This document shows positions 33,965 through 42,690 of a stretch of 64,000 nucleotides of DNA, in pieces; positions within the stretch are counted from its first letter, which is position 1, and each line of letters begins with the position of its first letter. The stretch covers positions 62,001 through 126,000 of the forward strand of contig NZ_AQXC01000004.1 of the NCBI RefSeq assembly GCF_000375525.1, read 5' to 3'. The notes beneath the pieces were generated by a model. The model worked only from the letters and a program-made list of their open reading frames with translations, was not told the origin of the DNA and did no database searches. This stretch comes from Corynebacterium propinquum DSM 44285 (GTDB lineage: Bacteria; Actinomycetota; Actinomycetes; Mycobacteriales; Mycobacteriaceae). Both the position numbers and the translations under genes were made by a program.

Positions 33965-36346
33965 ATGTCTGTTGCCGGCATACACCTTAGCGTTGTACAA
34001 CCAGCTTTTGCCCAACCTGCGACGCAAGAAGTAGCACGTGGCACAACACAGGATAGTGAAAAAGCGCCCGGCGAAGTACCACGCGGTGAAGTGCCACACA
34101 GTGAAACCGCGTCAACGCCGCAAAAAGAGCAACAAAGCAAAAACCATCAAGTCACTGCGACGTTTGCTGCCGGGGAAGTCACCAGAGACATCCTCATCGA
34201 CGAAAAACGTGGCCGCGGCTGGGTAGCCGTCGACAAGTTAGGGGAGAGCCCCAGCGGAATAACGTGGTTCGACTTGGAAACTCAGAAACCATCTGAGACC
34301 GTGTACTGGGCTCCAAGCAAAGAAGCGCTAGTACAGATCTCCCTGAGCAACGACGGAAAATATATCTACGCTCTACACCAACGCGAGGGAAAACTCACCG
34401 TCTTTAATGCAGATGACGGAACCGTGGTACGCCAGATTTCTGGGACCCCGAAGTTCCCGAAGGGTATGGCGGAAGACACAGATACCGGTGCAATCTACAT
34501 CTACGATTCGAAATCCCTGGTTCATGTAGATCCCACGAACGCAACCGTGAGCGCGCCGATCCCCGTTAGCACGGAAAAATACCCGTCGATTAATGGCCTA
34601 GTCTATGATGCAACCCGCAAGATGCTGTGGATCAGCGCAGGCCGCGAAAACGTCATCACTGGGTACAACACCGCAGCCAAACAATGGGTACAAGACCTGG
34701 CTATTCCCGTCGCGGAAACCAGTTTTCAGGGGGTTGCAGTAGGCGGGCGCCCATACGAGCTAGCTTATGACGCAGAACTCGGGCACCTGTACATCGTCGT
34801 CAAGCCAACTTTGCAAGACGAGTTCACAGAAAGCAAGATACTCACACTCGATGCAGCGACCGGCAAATTCCTCGGCACGCCGATCGAGGTCGGAACCAAG
34901 GTTAACTCGCTACACGTTAACCCGCGCACACACGAAATTTATGCGGCAGCAGCTGACGACAACCGTGTGTCAGTCGTGAGCCCAGAAACCTGGACTGTTG
35001 CCGAAAAGATCGATTTTACTGAGCTGGGCGTCACGAGCGGCTACGGTACAGGCGAAGCCAATCTTGCTGTCGTTACCGGAAACTCCACGGGCGATGTCGC
35101 CTACGTTTCACACCCCTATAAAGAACGTTCCCGAGTAAGCCAGCTGCACCGAACCGGGCCAACACCGGCGATTACCCCCTTGCAGCCCGCCGACGAGAAC
35201 CAGAAACCACCAGTCGACGCCGACAGCACAGGCTGGAACGGCCCGGAACAACCCCAGGATGCAGCAGTCCACAAACCGGCTAGCGCCGTCGACGTAAAAG
35301 AGGCGAATTTGCGCTGGGGAATCAACGAATACCTGAAGGCGTGGTCAGTAGAAGCCTTAGGCGAAGCAGTGACAGTGGATAACTATCTGCCAAGCTTCAC
35401 TCGCGCCCAAGGATGGTTCGATAAAACCACTAAACAAATGCACGTGTCTTTTGGCAACGGTTTCCGAATCAAGCATTATCCCACGCTCGCCCCGCATGTA
35501 ATTACGACGATGGGTAATCCCGAATTACAGGTCAATGCAGACGGCTCCGGTGCCTTGACCATGGACGTTGCTTGGTCAGTCTACGAAGATAAAAAGAGCG
35601 AGGGCTACAAGCGCGTCACCGTCGCCACGTTTAGCTCTTCGACAATAGATATTGTCGGTGGAGAAATCGCCTTCGAAGCAACACCAGAATTCTATGGACG
35701 CGCCTATCAGGGAGAAGAGAAGCAATATCCCAACTCGTGGCCGAAAGAATTCATCGATTATCTTTCCCCGGACACCCGGGCATGGTGGTACACCACGGGC
35801 GCTAGCCTGGATGCGGATAAAGCACCCGCACCGATCAAGCTGACTGCCAAAATCCCGGTCGCTGATGCGCCAGTAGGCAGCGATCATGGGGATAATCAGG
35901 ATTCCGCAACCCCAGACGCGAAACCTGGAAAGACCATGGCGGAAGAATATTCGCCCGCACCACACACCTCAGTCACAGTTGCACCTGATGCAGCCGTCCA
36001 GGCAGAAGATGCCCTGACAAATACTGCGCAATTGCCGGCAGGCACCACCTATGCTTGGAAAACACCGCTCGATACCTCCCGTCCGGGAATACAAACCGCC
36101 ACTATTGTGGCGACCTACCCAGACGGCTCGGCGGACGAGGTCACAACCATCATCGTTGTCGATGACCAACCAGCAACAGAGCAGCCGGATACCGCGCTTG
36201 CCAAAATTTTGCGGGTCATCACCGGACTCGGCGTAATCGCGGCAGTATTTGGTGGAATTATTCATTTGCTGAATAACGATCCAGGCTTTGCACAACTGAA
36301 GCACAGCGTCACTGAGATGCTAAAAGGAATCGGGATTCGCCTATAG
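33965..36346 (+). CDS. Surface protein: beta-propeller, HtaA haem-binding domain, Rib-like domain
   Basis: 793 residues from the first ATG. Part 1 (about 55-390) has repeated strands typical of YVTN/NHL beta-propellers (ISLSNDGKYIYALHQREGKL; VHVDPTNATVSAPI; LHVNPRTHEIYAAAADDNRVSVV). Part 2 (about 440-625) is an HtaA domain (LRWGINEYLKAW; FGNGFRIKHYP; WPKEFIDYLSPDTRAWWYTTG). Part 3 (about 655-740) is a Rib-like fold (TPLDTSRPGIQTATIVATYPDGSADEVTTIIVV). A C-terminal membrane segment (about 755-772) and short tail follow. The signal peptide ends PAFA; its basic N-part (HNLRKIWIAATIS) lies upstream of this ATG in the same frame, after a stop at 33917, with no normal start codon. The true start is therefore uncertain or mutated. 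Probable role: haem or haemoprotein capture at low iron. Confidence 0.78.
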   Translation: MSVAGIHLSVVQPAFAQPATQEVARGTTQDSEKAPGEVPRGEVPHSETASTPQKEQQSKNHQVTATFAAGEVTRDILIDEKRGRGWVAVDKLGESPSGITWFDLETQKPSETVYWAPSKEALVQISLSNDGKYIYALHQREGKLTVFNADDGTVVRQISGTPKFPKGMAEDTDTGAIYIYDSKSLVHVDPTNATVSAPIPVSTEKYPSINGLVYDATRKMLWISAGRENVITGYNTAAKQWVQDLAIPVAETSFQGVAVGGRPYELAYDAELGHLYIVVKPTLQDEFTESKILTLDAATGKFLGTPIEVGTKVNSLHVNPRTHEIYAAAADDNRVSVVSPETWTVAEKIDFTELGVTSGYGTGEANLAVVTGNSTGDVAYVSHPYKERSRVSQLHRTGPTPAITPLQPADENQKPPVDADSTGWNGPEQPQDAAVHKPASAVDVKEANLRWGINEYLKAWSVEALGEAVTVDNYLPSFTRAQGWFDKTTKQMHVSFGNGFRIKHYPTLAPHVITTMGNPELQVNADGSGALTMDVAWSVYEDKKSEGYKRVTVATFSSSTIDIVGGEIAFEATPEFYGRAYQGEEKQYPNSWPKEFIDYLSPDTRAWWYTTGASLDADKAPAPIKLTAKIPVADAPVGSDHGDNQDSATPDAKPGKTMAEEYSPAPHTSVTVAPDAAVQAEDALTNTAQLPAGTTYAWKTPLDTSRPGIQTATIVATYPDGSADEVTTIIVVDDQPATEQPDTALAKILRVITGLGVIAAVFGGIIHLLNNDPGFAQLKHSVTEMLKGIGIRL

Positions 36347-36354
36347 ACGGGGAT

Positions 36355-36419
36355 GCACTCGTCGCTGGGGAGCCGCCCGCTGAGCAGTTGCTGCCCACCC
36401 CCGGGCGAGCACGTGTCGA
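36355..36419 (+). repeat. Right ~65-bp direct repeat flanking the HtaA-type gene
   Basis: GCACTCGTCGCTGGGGAGCC to GAGCACGTGT, matching 33794-33860. It starts 8 bases after the HtaA-type gene's stop and ends 70 bases before alkB. Confidence 0.75.
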
Positions 36420-36490
36420 CTCGCGCGGTTGCTGCCCGCTGTCGGGTGGCGCCCGTCGACACAGCCCACAGCAGCCGATACGGTGAGAGC

Positions 36491-37189
36491 ATGCTCTTTG
36501 ATTCTCTACCGCGCCCGAGTGAGCGCATCGCGCCGGGCGTGGCGCACCTGCCGGGGTGGTTGGGCGTCGACAAGCAAGCAAAGCTAGTGCACGAGGTCCG
36601 TGAGATCGCCCGCACGTACGCAGATACTCCGATGGCGATGCTGCGCCCGACGTTAAAATCCGGCGGGCAAATGAGCGTGTACCAGCTGCATTTAGGCAGG
36701 TACTGGCACTATCCGAGTTACCGGTACGTCGACAAGATTGCTGGCACCACCGTTCCGCCAGTGCCAGAAAGCCTGGTGGCGTTGGCGCCGGTAGCGTTGC
36801 GCGCGGCAGCGGGGGTTGCCGAAGAATTAGCCCCGTGGGTAGGGACCTTCGTGCCAGAGATGGTGCTGGTCAACTACTATCCGCCGGGCTCCGGGATGGG
36901 CATGCACGTCGACGAATTTGAGGAATCCCGGGCGCCGGTCATTTCGCTCTCCATTGGCGACGAAGCGTTGTTCTGCATGGGGCATACCGAATCGCGAACC
37001 CAGCCCTGGGACGATGTGACGCTGTGCTCCGGCGACCTGGTGGTTTTCGGCGGGCCGAAGCGTTTTGCTTATCACGGGGTAGTGCGCGTGAACGATGCCA
37101 CGCTTCCCGACGGCTGCGGGCTGGAACAAGGCCGGATCAACATCACCATCCGGCAGGTTTCTGCGGCGCCGAAGGGGCAGGGGCGTTAA
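36491..37189 (+). CDS. alkB: AlkB-type 2-oxoglutarate/Fe(II) dioxygenase
   Basis: A 232-residue DNA-repair dioxygenase that removes methyl groups from alkylated bases. ATG 36491 follows GGTGAGAG; the in-frame upstream extension runs back into the repeat and is Cys/Arg-rich, so it is rejected. Iron ligands are His139 and Asp141 (MHVDEFEES) and His195 (FAYHGV). The 2-oxoglutarate-binding Arg pattern RINITIR lies near the end. LVNYYPPGSGMGMHVD is the family's typical central block. It stands alone, with no adaptive-response partner nearby. Confidence 0.9.
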   Translation: MLFDSLPRPSERIAPGVAHLPGWLGVDKQAKLVHEVREIARTYADTPMAMLRPTLKSGGQMSVYQLHLGRYWHYPSYRYVDKIAGTTVPPVPESLVALAPVALRAAAGVAEELAPWVGTFVPEMVLVNYYPPGSGMGMHVDEFEESRAPVISLSIGDEALFCMGHTESRTQPWDDVTLCSGDLVVFGGPKRFAYHGVVRVNDATLPDGCGLEQGRINITIRQVSAAPKGQGR

Positions 37190-37237
37190 ACAGGGATTTG
37201 CTCAAAGATTGCCTAGGGAACCGTGGATGCAGACTTG

Positions 37238-38146
37238 CTAAGAAGACGACAGACCCAGGCTGGAGCCACCGCCACCAGCTCCGCTACGGCCTGGCGTGGC
37301 TTGCGGTCCGCGTGGTTGCTTGGGCTGCGAATTCTCGGACCGTGGATTCTGGGGCTGTAGATTCTTGGAATTCGGGTTCTCGGGCTTGGCGACGGGGCCA
37401 TTGTGGTGCGGGGCATTCTCAGCTGGAGCGTCGCCAGTGCTCGGCTGCGTTGGGGTAGCGGTGGTCTGCGCAATCCAATCACCCAGCCCATGCAGCGAAG
37501 CAAACAGCGAGTAGCGCCCACCACCTTGAGGAGCTTTAAACGAGGTCACCCCGGCAACCTCATCGTCGATAAAAAGCGGCCCACCAGAATCGCCACGCCC
37601 GGCCCTGGCCTCGTCCAAATACTGCACGACGAATGCATCATGCTCGTTGCCTTGCGGCCGAACTCCAGAAGTGGTTTTGCCAACCGCAGCGCGGGAATAC
37701 TGCAGCGTCTCGCCGGTGCCAGCACCCCAGCCGTACACGCGTCCTTGTTCGCCAAAGCTCACAGGTGTGCGGCGAACCTCGCGGACCAGACGCTGCGGCA
37801 GCGCATCGGTGACATGGGCCAGCGCCACATCGCCGTGCGGTGCCCACACTGCATAATCCGAGGTGAACTTATTTTCTTCCCGATGTTGCTGCTCTCGGGT
37901 GGTGCCAACATAGATCGACCGCTGCAAATTGGGCACCTCGACGCAATGCTGAGCGGTCAGCACCCAGTGAGGGGCAACCACGGTGCCAGTACAACTAGCT
38001 ACCTGCACTACTCCGGCAGCGGTATCGTCCTCAGGGGAGACGGGCGTGCCATTCGTCAACGCGGCGGCTGTTCCCGCAGCAAGAACACCGCTGGTACCCG
38101 CAATACCCAGCAAGCTTGCTGCAGCAAGGATGGTTATTTTCCGCAT
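37238..38146 (-). CDS. Secreted trypsin-like serine protease
   Basis: 302 residues. The signal peptide is residues 1-33 (ASLLGIAGTSGVLAAGTAAALT). The chymotrypsin-fold domain has the complete catalytic triad: His in VLTAQHCVE, Asp in GDVALAHV, Ser in GRGDSGGPLF. A Cys pair surrounds the His. From about residue 230 the chain is Pro/Asn/Ser-rich low-complexity sequence (KPENPNSKNLQPQNPRSENS) ending GGGGSSLGLSSS, probably a wall-spanning or disordered tail. Secretion is through Sec. No inhibitor or substrate gene is evident. It is divergent from the RelA/SpoT-domain gene. Confidence 0.88.
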   Translation of the reverse strand: MRKITILAAASLLGIAGTSGVLAAGTAAALTNGTPVSPEDDTAAGVVQVASCTGTVVAPHWVLTAQHCVEVPNLQRSIYVGTTREQQHREENKFTSDYAVWAPHGDVALAHVTDALPQRLVREVRRTPVSFGEQGRVYGWGAGTGETLQYSRAAVGKTTSGVRPQGNEHDAFVVQYLDEARAGRGDSGGPLFIDDEVAGVTSFKAPQGGGRYSLFASLHGLGDWIAQTTATPTQPSTGDAPAENAPHHNGPVAKPENPNSKNLQPQNPRSENSQPKQPRGPQATPGRSGAGGGGSSLGLSSS

Positions 38147-38184
38147 ACCGTTATCTTAGTACTAGCAATCAGTATGTTTTGTAA

Positions 38185-38199
38185 GTGAATAATATTCAC
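38185..38199. promoter_or_regulatory. Small palindrome between divergent protease and RelA/SpoT genes
   Basis: GTGAATAATATTCAC: two 6-base inverted arms around AAT. Located 39 bases before the protease start and 68 before the RelA/SpoT-domain start, it is a candidate operator. Confidence 0.35.
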
Positions 38200-38266
38200 A
38201 GTTGTTAGAATTCAGCTATCGCAAGATGCTCAATATTTTGACTAATTACGTCTCTGTAGGGGTGGG

Positions 38267-39079
38267 ATGAATTCAAGCCGAAAAAGCGCGAATTTTCTGG
38301 GCGAGAATCCGCCGTTTTCTAAAAGCCGAGTAAATAAACACGGAAGTCTTTGGCGTGATGGTCAAGACTTTGAAGTCAAAGTGATTAATGAATACATCGC
38401 GTTTAATGCAGTGTATGTCGAAGAATTACTCTCGATTACAGAGCAAATTACGTCTGGATTCATGATGAACATCAGTCCTGCAGGTGATGCCGTGACCCCA
38501 GACTCGGGTTCGTACTTATTATCCGCACGAGTAAAGACTAAAGACACCTTGCTTGAAAAACTGCAAAGGTTGCAGACCACGCCGTTAATGAACATTCAAG
38601 ATGTAGCTGGCATTAGGTTTGATTGCGATCTGTCGCTGACTGAGCAAACAGAAGTTGCAGAAGTTTTTAAGCGCGGATTCGAAAAGAGGGGTGCGAAGCG
38701 TGTAGATATCAGGGATTGTCGGGATGAACCCCACTCGGGATATCGCGCTATTCACCTCCATATCCGAGGTAATGCTGGTAGAAGCGAGATGCAGATCCGG
38801 ACGGCTTGGCAATCTAAATGGGCAAACTACTATGAAGAAGCTGCTGATATTTTCGGAAGAGAAATTCGCTATCTCCATGAAGGGGCAAGTTTGCCTCTGG
38901 ATGCGAAGGATATTGTGGGGCAGCTTTTTGAAACGTCACAGGTTATAGCTGAGTATGAACTCCTTACAGACAAGGAGTTGTCTAAGCGTTATGATGTGGC
39001 CCGAAAGCTTCGGGATCAGATCGATGATAAGCTTTCCTGTATCCGGGCCGAGCTTCGGCAACAGCGACATCGAGACTGA
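38267..39079 (+). CDS. RelA/SpoT-domain protein (small alarmone synthetase or toxin type)
   Basis: A 270-residue single-domain protein; GGGGTGGG precedes ATG 38267. Synthetase-type blocks are IQDVAGIRFDCDLSL, HSGYRAIHLHIRG and SEMQIRTAWQSKWANYYEE. There is no HD hydrolase domain and no ACT/TGS domain. Such proteins either make (p)ppGpp-like nucleotides or, as toxSAS toxins, make (pp)pApp or pyrophosphorylate tRNA. A 66-residue gene follows 18 bases downstream and could be an antitoxin. Composition is AT-rich compared with the neighbours, suggesting acquisition. Confidence 0.82.
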   Translation: MNSSRKSANFLGENPPFSKSRVNKHGSLWRDGQDFEVKVINEYIAFNAVYVEELLSITEQITSGFMMNISPAGDAVTPDSGSYLLSARVKTKDTLLEKLQRLQTTPLMNIQDVAGIRFDCDLSLTEQTEVAEVFKRGFEKRGAKRVDIRDCRDEPHSGYRAIHLHIRGNAGRSEMQIRTAWQSKWANYYEEAADIFGREIRYLHEGASLPLDAKDIVGQLFETSQVIAEYELLTDKELSKRYDVARKLRDQIDDKLSCIRAELRQQRHRD

Positions 39080-39097
39080 TACGGAAGGGCAATCGTT

Positions 39098-39298
39098 ATG
39101 GCATCATATCTTATTCAGTATCATCGGCGTTCCGGGAAGCTAGATATCCTCGAATATGATTCGCTGTCAGAAGCAACAATGAAGCGCCTTGAATTGGACG
39201 CCGTGAATGATGACCCTGATCTCGAGGTTGTCGCAGTTGCTTGTGAGAGCGAAGATCACTTGCGGCTATCCCACTCACGGTATTTTTCTGCAGCTTAA
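39098..39298 (+). CDS. 66-residue protein paired with the RelA/SpoT-domain gene
   Basis: ATG 39098, 18 bases after the previous stop, so co-transcribed. The sequence MASYLIQYHRRSGKLDILEY starts a small alpha/beta protein; the end (EVVAVACESEDHLRLSHSRYF) is acidic then basic. Small proteins with a YxxxYxRxxGxL start and LxxTHxRYF-like end occur beside RelA/SpoT-domain genes as I recall, so an antitoxin or regulator role is plausible but not shown. Confidence 0.6.
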   Translation: MASYLIQYHRRSGKLDILEYDSLSEATMKRLELDAVNDDPDLEVVAVACESEDHLRLSHSRYFSAA

Positions 39299-39353
39299 AT
39301 TCATTTTGGTGAATGATACCTGATCTCCACTTTGAATGATTAGGCAAAGTCTC

Positions 39354-40742
39354 GTGAAATCGTTTGTTGCGCACAGGGGCCGTGTCCCCGCTCCGCTAGC
39401 CGTCGCCATTGTTACAGGAAGCCTCGTGGCAGTTCCTAATTTTGTGGCGTCGGACGCCTCCGGCTCACCGGCCGCGGCAGCAGAAATGAGCCCCCAGGCA
39501 AGCGAGACACAAAACACCACGCACCTGGCACTCCCATTTGAGATTCCACAGCTACAATTGCCTGCCCCGAAACTCTCCAGCGAGCACGGTGCGGGGCCAG
39601 AACACAGCCCGCTGAGCTCGATCGGAGCGAGTCCACAACATCACGCGGGCGCCCCGGTGCCGCAGCCTTTCGATGTCAGCTACCTCACCGGTTACGTCTC
39701 CGATGTGTCTTCTTACCAGTACGGCATCTATTACGAGGTGGTGCGGGAGTTTAAAGACCTGCGCAGTAACCACCCGGAGGTGATGCAGAAAAACCTGAAC
39801 ATCGTCGCCGAGTACAACAATAATGCGCACCAACAGCGCGTCGACAAGGCCATTCGCGATGCCCTGGCAGATAAAGACGGCGTGCTTTTTACCGCAGCTG
39901 AGGCTCTTGGCGACGAATTCGGCCGGCATTTTCTGGCTGCGTTACAGGAAAAGCGGCTGCCGAAGACCGAGTTTCTACTGGGCAACGGCTATGCTGCTCG
40001 CGCCGGTGGAATCGCTAGCTGGGGTCGCGCGGAAAAGCTGCTGTTCAATAACGATCGCCCATTCGTGCAAGCCCCGGAGCGCATTCAGCGCCATGAGTCA
40101 CCGGAACGTGCCCTCTACGACGGCTCTAGCAAATCCTTCCCGTCCGGGCACACTAACCAGGCGACGTGGATTACCACGCTGCTGGCCATGATGCTGCCGG
40201 AGGTGGGTACGCAATTGCTGGCTCGCGGTTCTGAGGCTGGCGAATCGCGACTGGTGATGGGCGTGCACTTCCCACTGGACGTCATCGGCGGCCGCATGAC
40301 CGGGCAGGCAGCTGCGGCGGATCGGTGGAATGATCCAAAAATGCGTGATGCGCTGCTGCAGGCGCGTGAGGAGATCGTCGCAGAGATGGAATGGCGTGCG
40401 GGCAAACCTTTTGCCGAGATGATTGCCGAAGACTCGCATGCGCTCAGCGACCAGCAAGCAGAAGCCGATTACACACGACGCATGACCTACGGCTTCACAC
40501 CAATTTTCGCGACCGATGAACCGGTGAACGTCCCCACAGCGGCACCAGCGTTACTGGAAACCCGCTTCCCAGAGCTCAGCTACGAGCAGCGTGCTGAAGT
40601 ACTGCGCCACACCGCCTTGCCGTCCGGCTACCCACTGGATGATCGCGACCCAGCCAAAGGGGACTGGCAGCGAATTAATCTAGCCCGCGCCTGGAATGCA
40701 CAGGTAAGCATCGACGCGGGCGGGGAAGTAGTGGTGAAATAA
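39354..40742 (+). CDS. Secreted PAP2-type acid phosphatase
   Basis: About 462 residues. GTG 39354 (VKSFVAHRG) or ATG 39336 six codons earlier could be the start; GGCAAAG lies before the GTG. The signal peptide ends near SPAAAA. The three phosphatase motifs are present: KLLFNNDRP, KSFPSGHTNQ and SRLVMGVHFPLDVIGGR, with the catalytic His in the third. These are class A/PAP2 acid phosphatases acting outside the cell on phosphomonoesters or pyrophosphates. The C-terminal part is alpha-helical and Pro/Ala-rich. The gene stands alone. Confidence 0.85.
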   Translation: MKSFVAHRGRVPAPLAVAIVTGSLVAVPNFVASDASGSPAAAAEMSPQASETQNTTHLALPFEIPQLQLPAPKLSSEHGAGPEHSPLSSIGASPQHHAGAPVPQPFDVSYLTGYVSDVSSYQYGIYYEVVREFKDLRSNHPEVMQKNLNIVAEYNNNAHQQRVDKAIRDALADKDGVLFTAAEALGDEFGRHFLAALQEKRLPKTEFLLGNGYAARAGGIASWGRAEKLLFNNDRPFVQAPERIQRHESPERALYDGSSKSFPSGHTNQATWITTLLAMMLPEVGTQLLARGSEAGESRLVMGVHFPLDVIGGRMTGQAAAADRWNDPKMRDALLQAREEIVAEMEWRAGKPFAEMIAEDSHALSDQQAEADYTRRMTYGFTPIFATDEPVNVPTAAPALLETRFPELSYEQRAEVLRHTALPSGYPLDDRDPAKGDWQRINLARAWNAQVSIDAGGEVVVK

Positions 40743-40743
40743 G

Positions 40744-40986
40744 TTAGTCGTCGAAGATGAGGTGGGTGTTCCAGTTTCGGCGCCACCAATGTTTAAGCTT
40801 TGTACCAATGCTGGTGTCGGCTGGAGTGCTTGTGCCCCGCTGGAGTTCATCGGTAGCTTCTGGAGGCACCGGCGCACCGGCGAGTTCATAAACATAGCGA
40901 GGAAGAATTTCGCCGGTGAACTTCGTGCCTTCTACTGCGACTTCAGCAATCGTTTGGCGTACTCGAGGATTGGTTTCTTGGGGCAT
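40744..40986 (-). CDS. Hypothetical 80-residue protein
   Basis: AGGAGG stands close before ATG 40986. The sequence MPQETNPRVRQTIAEVAVEG, then a central hydrophobic part and a basic/aromatic end (KLKHWWRRNWNTHLIFDD). The start lies inside the end of the 117-residue gene upstream (overlap 44 bases), so the two form one transcription unit. Family unknown. Confidence 0.55.
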   Translation of the reverse strand: MPQETNPRVRQTIAEVAVEGTKFTGEILPRYVYELAGAPVPPEATDELQRGTSTPADTSIGTKLKHWWRRNWNTHLIFDD

Positions 40987-41296
40987 CGCTACCTCCTGTA
41001 TCGTCTTGCTCTCGATTATCGTCGGTCAATGTTTCTAAGGCAAGACCAGCAATTAGTGCTTTTTCGGTTTTCGTAATGAGTGAGCTTTGGTATAAGGCTT
41101 TCGTATTCTGCCAGGCGGCGCTACGAACTCGTTCATTGTCATTAGCGATATTTTCGATTGACCAGGTGTAGCGCTTCCACCATTCCGAACGATTATCGCT
41201 GTTCGTTCGCTGTTGAATGGTGACAACTAGCCCTATAAGGCCTGCTAATGCAACAACTAGCTGTGCTGCTTGCAGAACTATATCTGCCGTATCCAT
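40943..41296 (-). CDS. Hypothetical single-pass membrane protein
   Basis: 117 residues with GGGGGA before ATG 41296. One membrane segment (about 5-28, IVLQAAQLVVALAGLIGLVVTI) is followed by a charged helical part (SEWWKRYTWSIENIANDNERVRSAAW) and a polar tail. Overlapping translation with the next gene suggests joint function. This WWKRxxW helix pattern occurs in small membrane proteins of unknown role. Confidence 0.55.
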   Translation of the reverse strand: MDTADIVLQAAQLVVALAGLIGLVVTIQQRTNSDNRSEWWKRYTWSIENIANDNERVRSAAWQNTKALYQSSLITKTEKALIAGLALETLTDDNREQDDTGGSDAPRNQSSSTPNDC

Positions 41297-41387
41297 AAAA
41301 ATCCCCCGAGTATTCTCACAAGCTGTAGCTCACAATAAAGCATAGCTCAGAGAAGACCGGGGGAGGGAGAGACTCAATCAGAAAGTG

Positions 41388-42479
41388 CTATTTATCCAGC
41401 CCCTTGCCCGATGGCGAAACCAAAATCTTCACGGCGGTTTCATTCCGGTGGATCAGCGTGTCGAAGCCTTCGTCGATAAGCTCATCCAAACCGATGCGCG
41501 CGGTGACGAACGGAGTCAAATCAACGCGTCCATCTTCGACCAGCTTGATCGCCTGCGGGTGATTGTTTACGTAACCGATGGTGCCGCGCACATCCAGTTC
41601 CTTCAGCACGATCTTGTTCAAATCGACCTCAGCAGGTTTGCCCCAAATCGAAACGATCTGCAGCACACCGCGCGGCCGCAGTGCATCCATCAGCGTGGTC
41701 ATCACCGCAGGAACCGAGGTGCATTCGAAAGCCACATCGGCACCAACACCGTCGGTCAGCTCGTGTACTTTCTTGACGACGTCGACTTCCTCAGGGTTCA
41801 GCGCATGATCAGCAACGCCGGTCTCCAGGGCCTTTTCGCGACGGGCTTTGGACAGCTCAGAGACGACGACGGTCACGCCAAAAGCCTTCAGCACAGCCGC
41901 GGTGAGCAAACCAATCGGGCCCGCGCCACCGATCAGTGCGACCTGACCCGCGGAATCCTCACCAACACCGGCGCGCTCCACGGCGTGGTAACCCACGGTC
42001 AGCGGTTCAATGAGCGCGGCGTGATCGAGGGAAACCTTATCGCTGATCTTGTGGATCCACCGACGCTTGACGACGACATTTTCCGCTAGCCCGCCGCCGC
42101 GGCCGCCCAAGCCAATGAAGTTCATGTTTTCCGACAGGTGGTAAGTCTTGGACTCTGGGCCGGTATTGACGTCTTCACTGATGATGTAGGGCTCGACAAC
42201 GACGTGATCGCCCACGGCCAGGTCATCGATATCATCGGCTACTTCGGAGATCACGCCACAGAATTCGTGGCCCATCGTCACTGGTGGTTCTTCGCCGCTG
42301 ATGGGGTGTGGGTTGCCGTGTGAAGGGCAAAAGATCGGCCCGTCGAGGTATTCGTGCAAATCAGTGCCACAAATTCCACACCAGGCGACATCGACGCGTG
42401 CCGTTCCGGGCTGCAATTCTTGTGGCTCGATATCTTCGATGCGGATATCTTTGCGGTCGTAGAAACGTGCTGCTTTCAT
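41388..42479 (-). CDS. (R,R)-butanediol dehydrogenase-like zinc alcohol dehydrogenase
   Basis: A 363-residue medium-chain dehydrogenase; GAGGAGG precedes ATG 42479. Catalytic zinc ligands are in CGICGTDLHEYLDGPIF (Cys), GHEFCG (His-Glu) and HAALIEPL (Glu). The nucleotide fold is IGGAGPIGLLTAAVLKAFG. The GTDLHEYLDGPI pattern and ISGEEPPVTMGHEF fit 2,3-butanediol dehydrogenases, which interconvert acetoin and butanediol with NAD. The structural-zinc Cys cluster is absent, as in that subgroup. Single gene, divergent from MNT/HEPN. Confidence 0.85.
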   Translation of the reverse strand: MKAARFYDRKDIRIEDIEPQELQPGTARVDVAWCGICGTDLHEYLDGPIFCPSHGNPHPISGEEPPVTMGHEFCGVISEVADDIDDLAVGDHVVVEPYIISEDVNTGPESKTYHLSENMNFIGLGGRGGGLAENVVVKRRWIHKISDKVSLDHAALIEPLTVGYHAVERAGVGEDSAGQVALIGGAGPIGLLTAAVLKAFGVTVVVSELSKARREKALETGVADHALNPEEVDVVKKVHELTDGVGADVAFECTSVPAVMTTLMDALRPRGVLQIVSIWGKPAEVDLNKIVLKELDVRGTIGYVNNHPQAIKLVEDGRVDLTPFVTARIGLDELIDEGFDTLIHRNETAVKILVSPSGKGLDK

Positions 42480-42690
42480 GGTGCCTCCTCAGATCAGGGC
42501 GCGTGTATACGCAGCCTGCGGCGGTCGCCTGGCCAGGCTGCAAATCGGACGAATAGCGACGGATGATGTACTATAAATTCCGAAACCTTATGATCCCCAT
42601 CATATAAGCAGTAGCGTGTGATTGGCGTATGTTTTTTATCACGAAGACTGTGCCGCAAAAACCAGAGACGTTGCTTGCTAGAGTTGCACT

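Noticed and set aside
41385..42323. Plus-strand 234-codon frame over the butanediol dehydrogenase
   Set aside because: It is antisense to a gene with full zinc and NAD motifs. No independent support.
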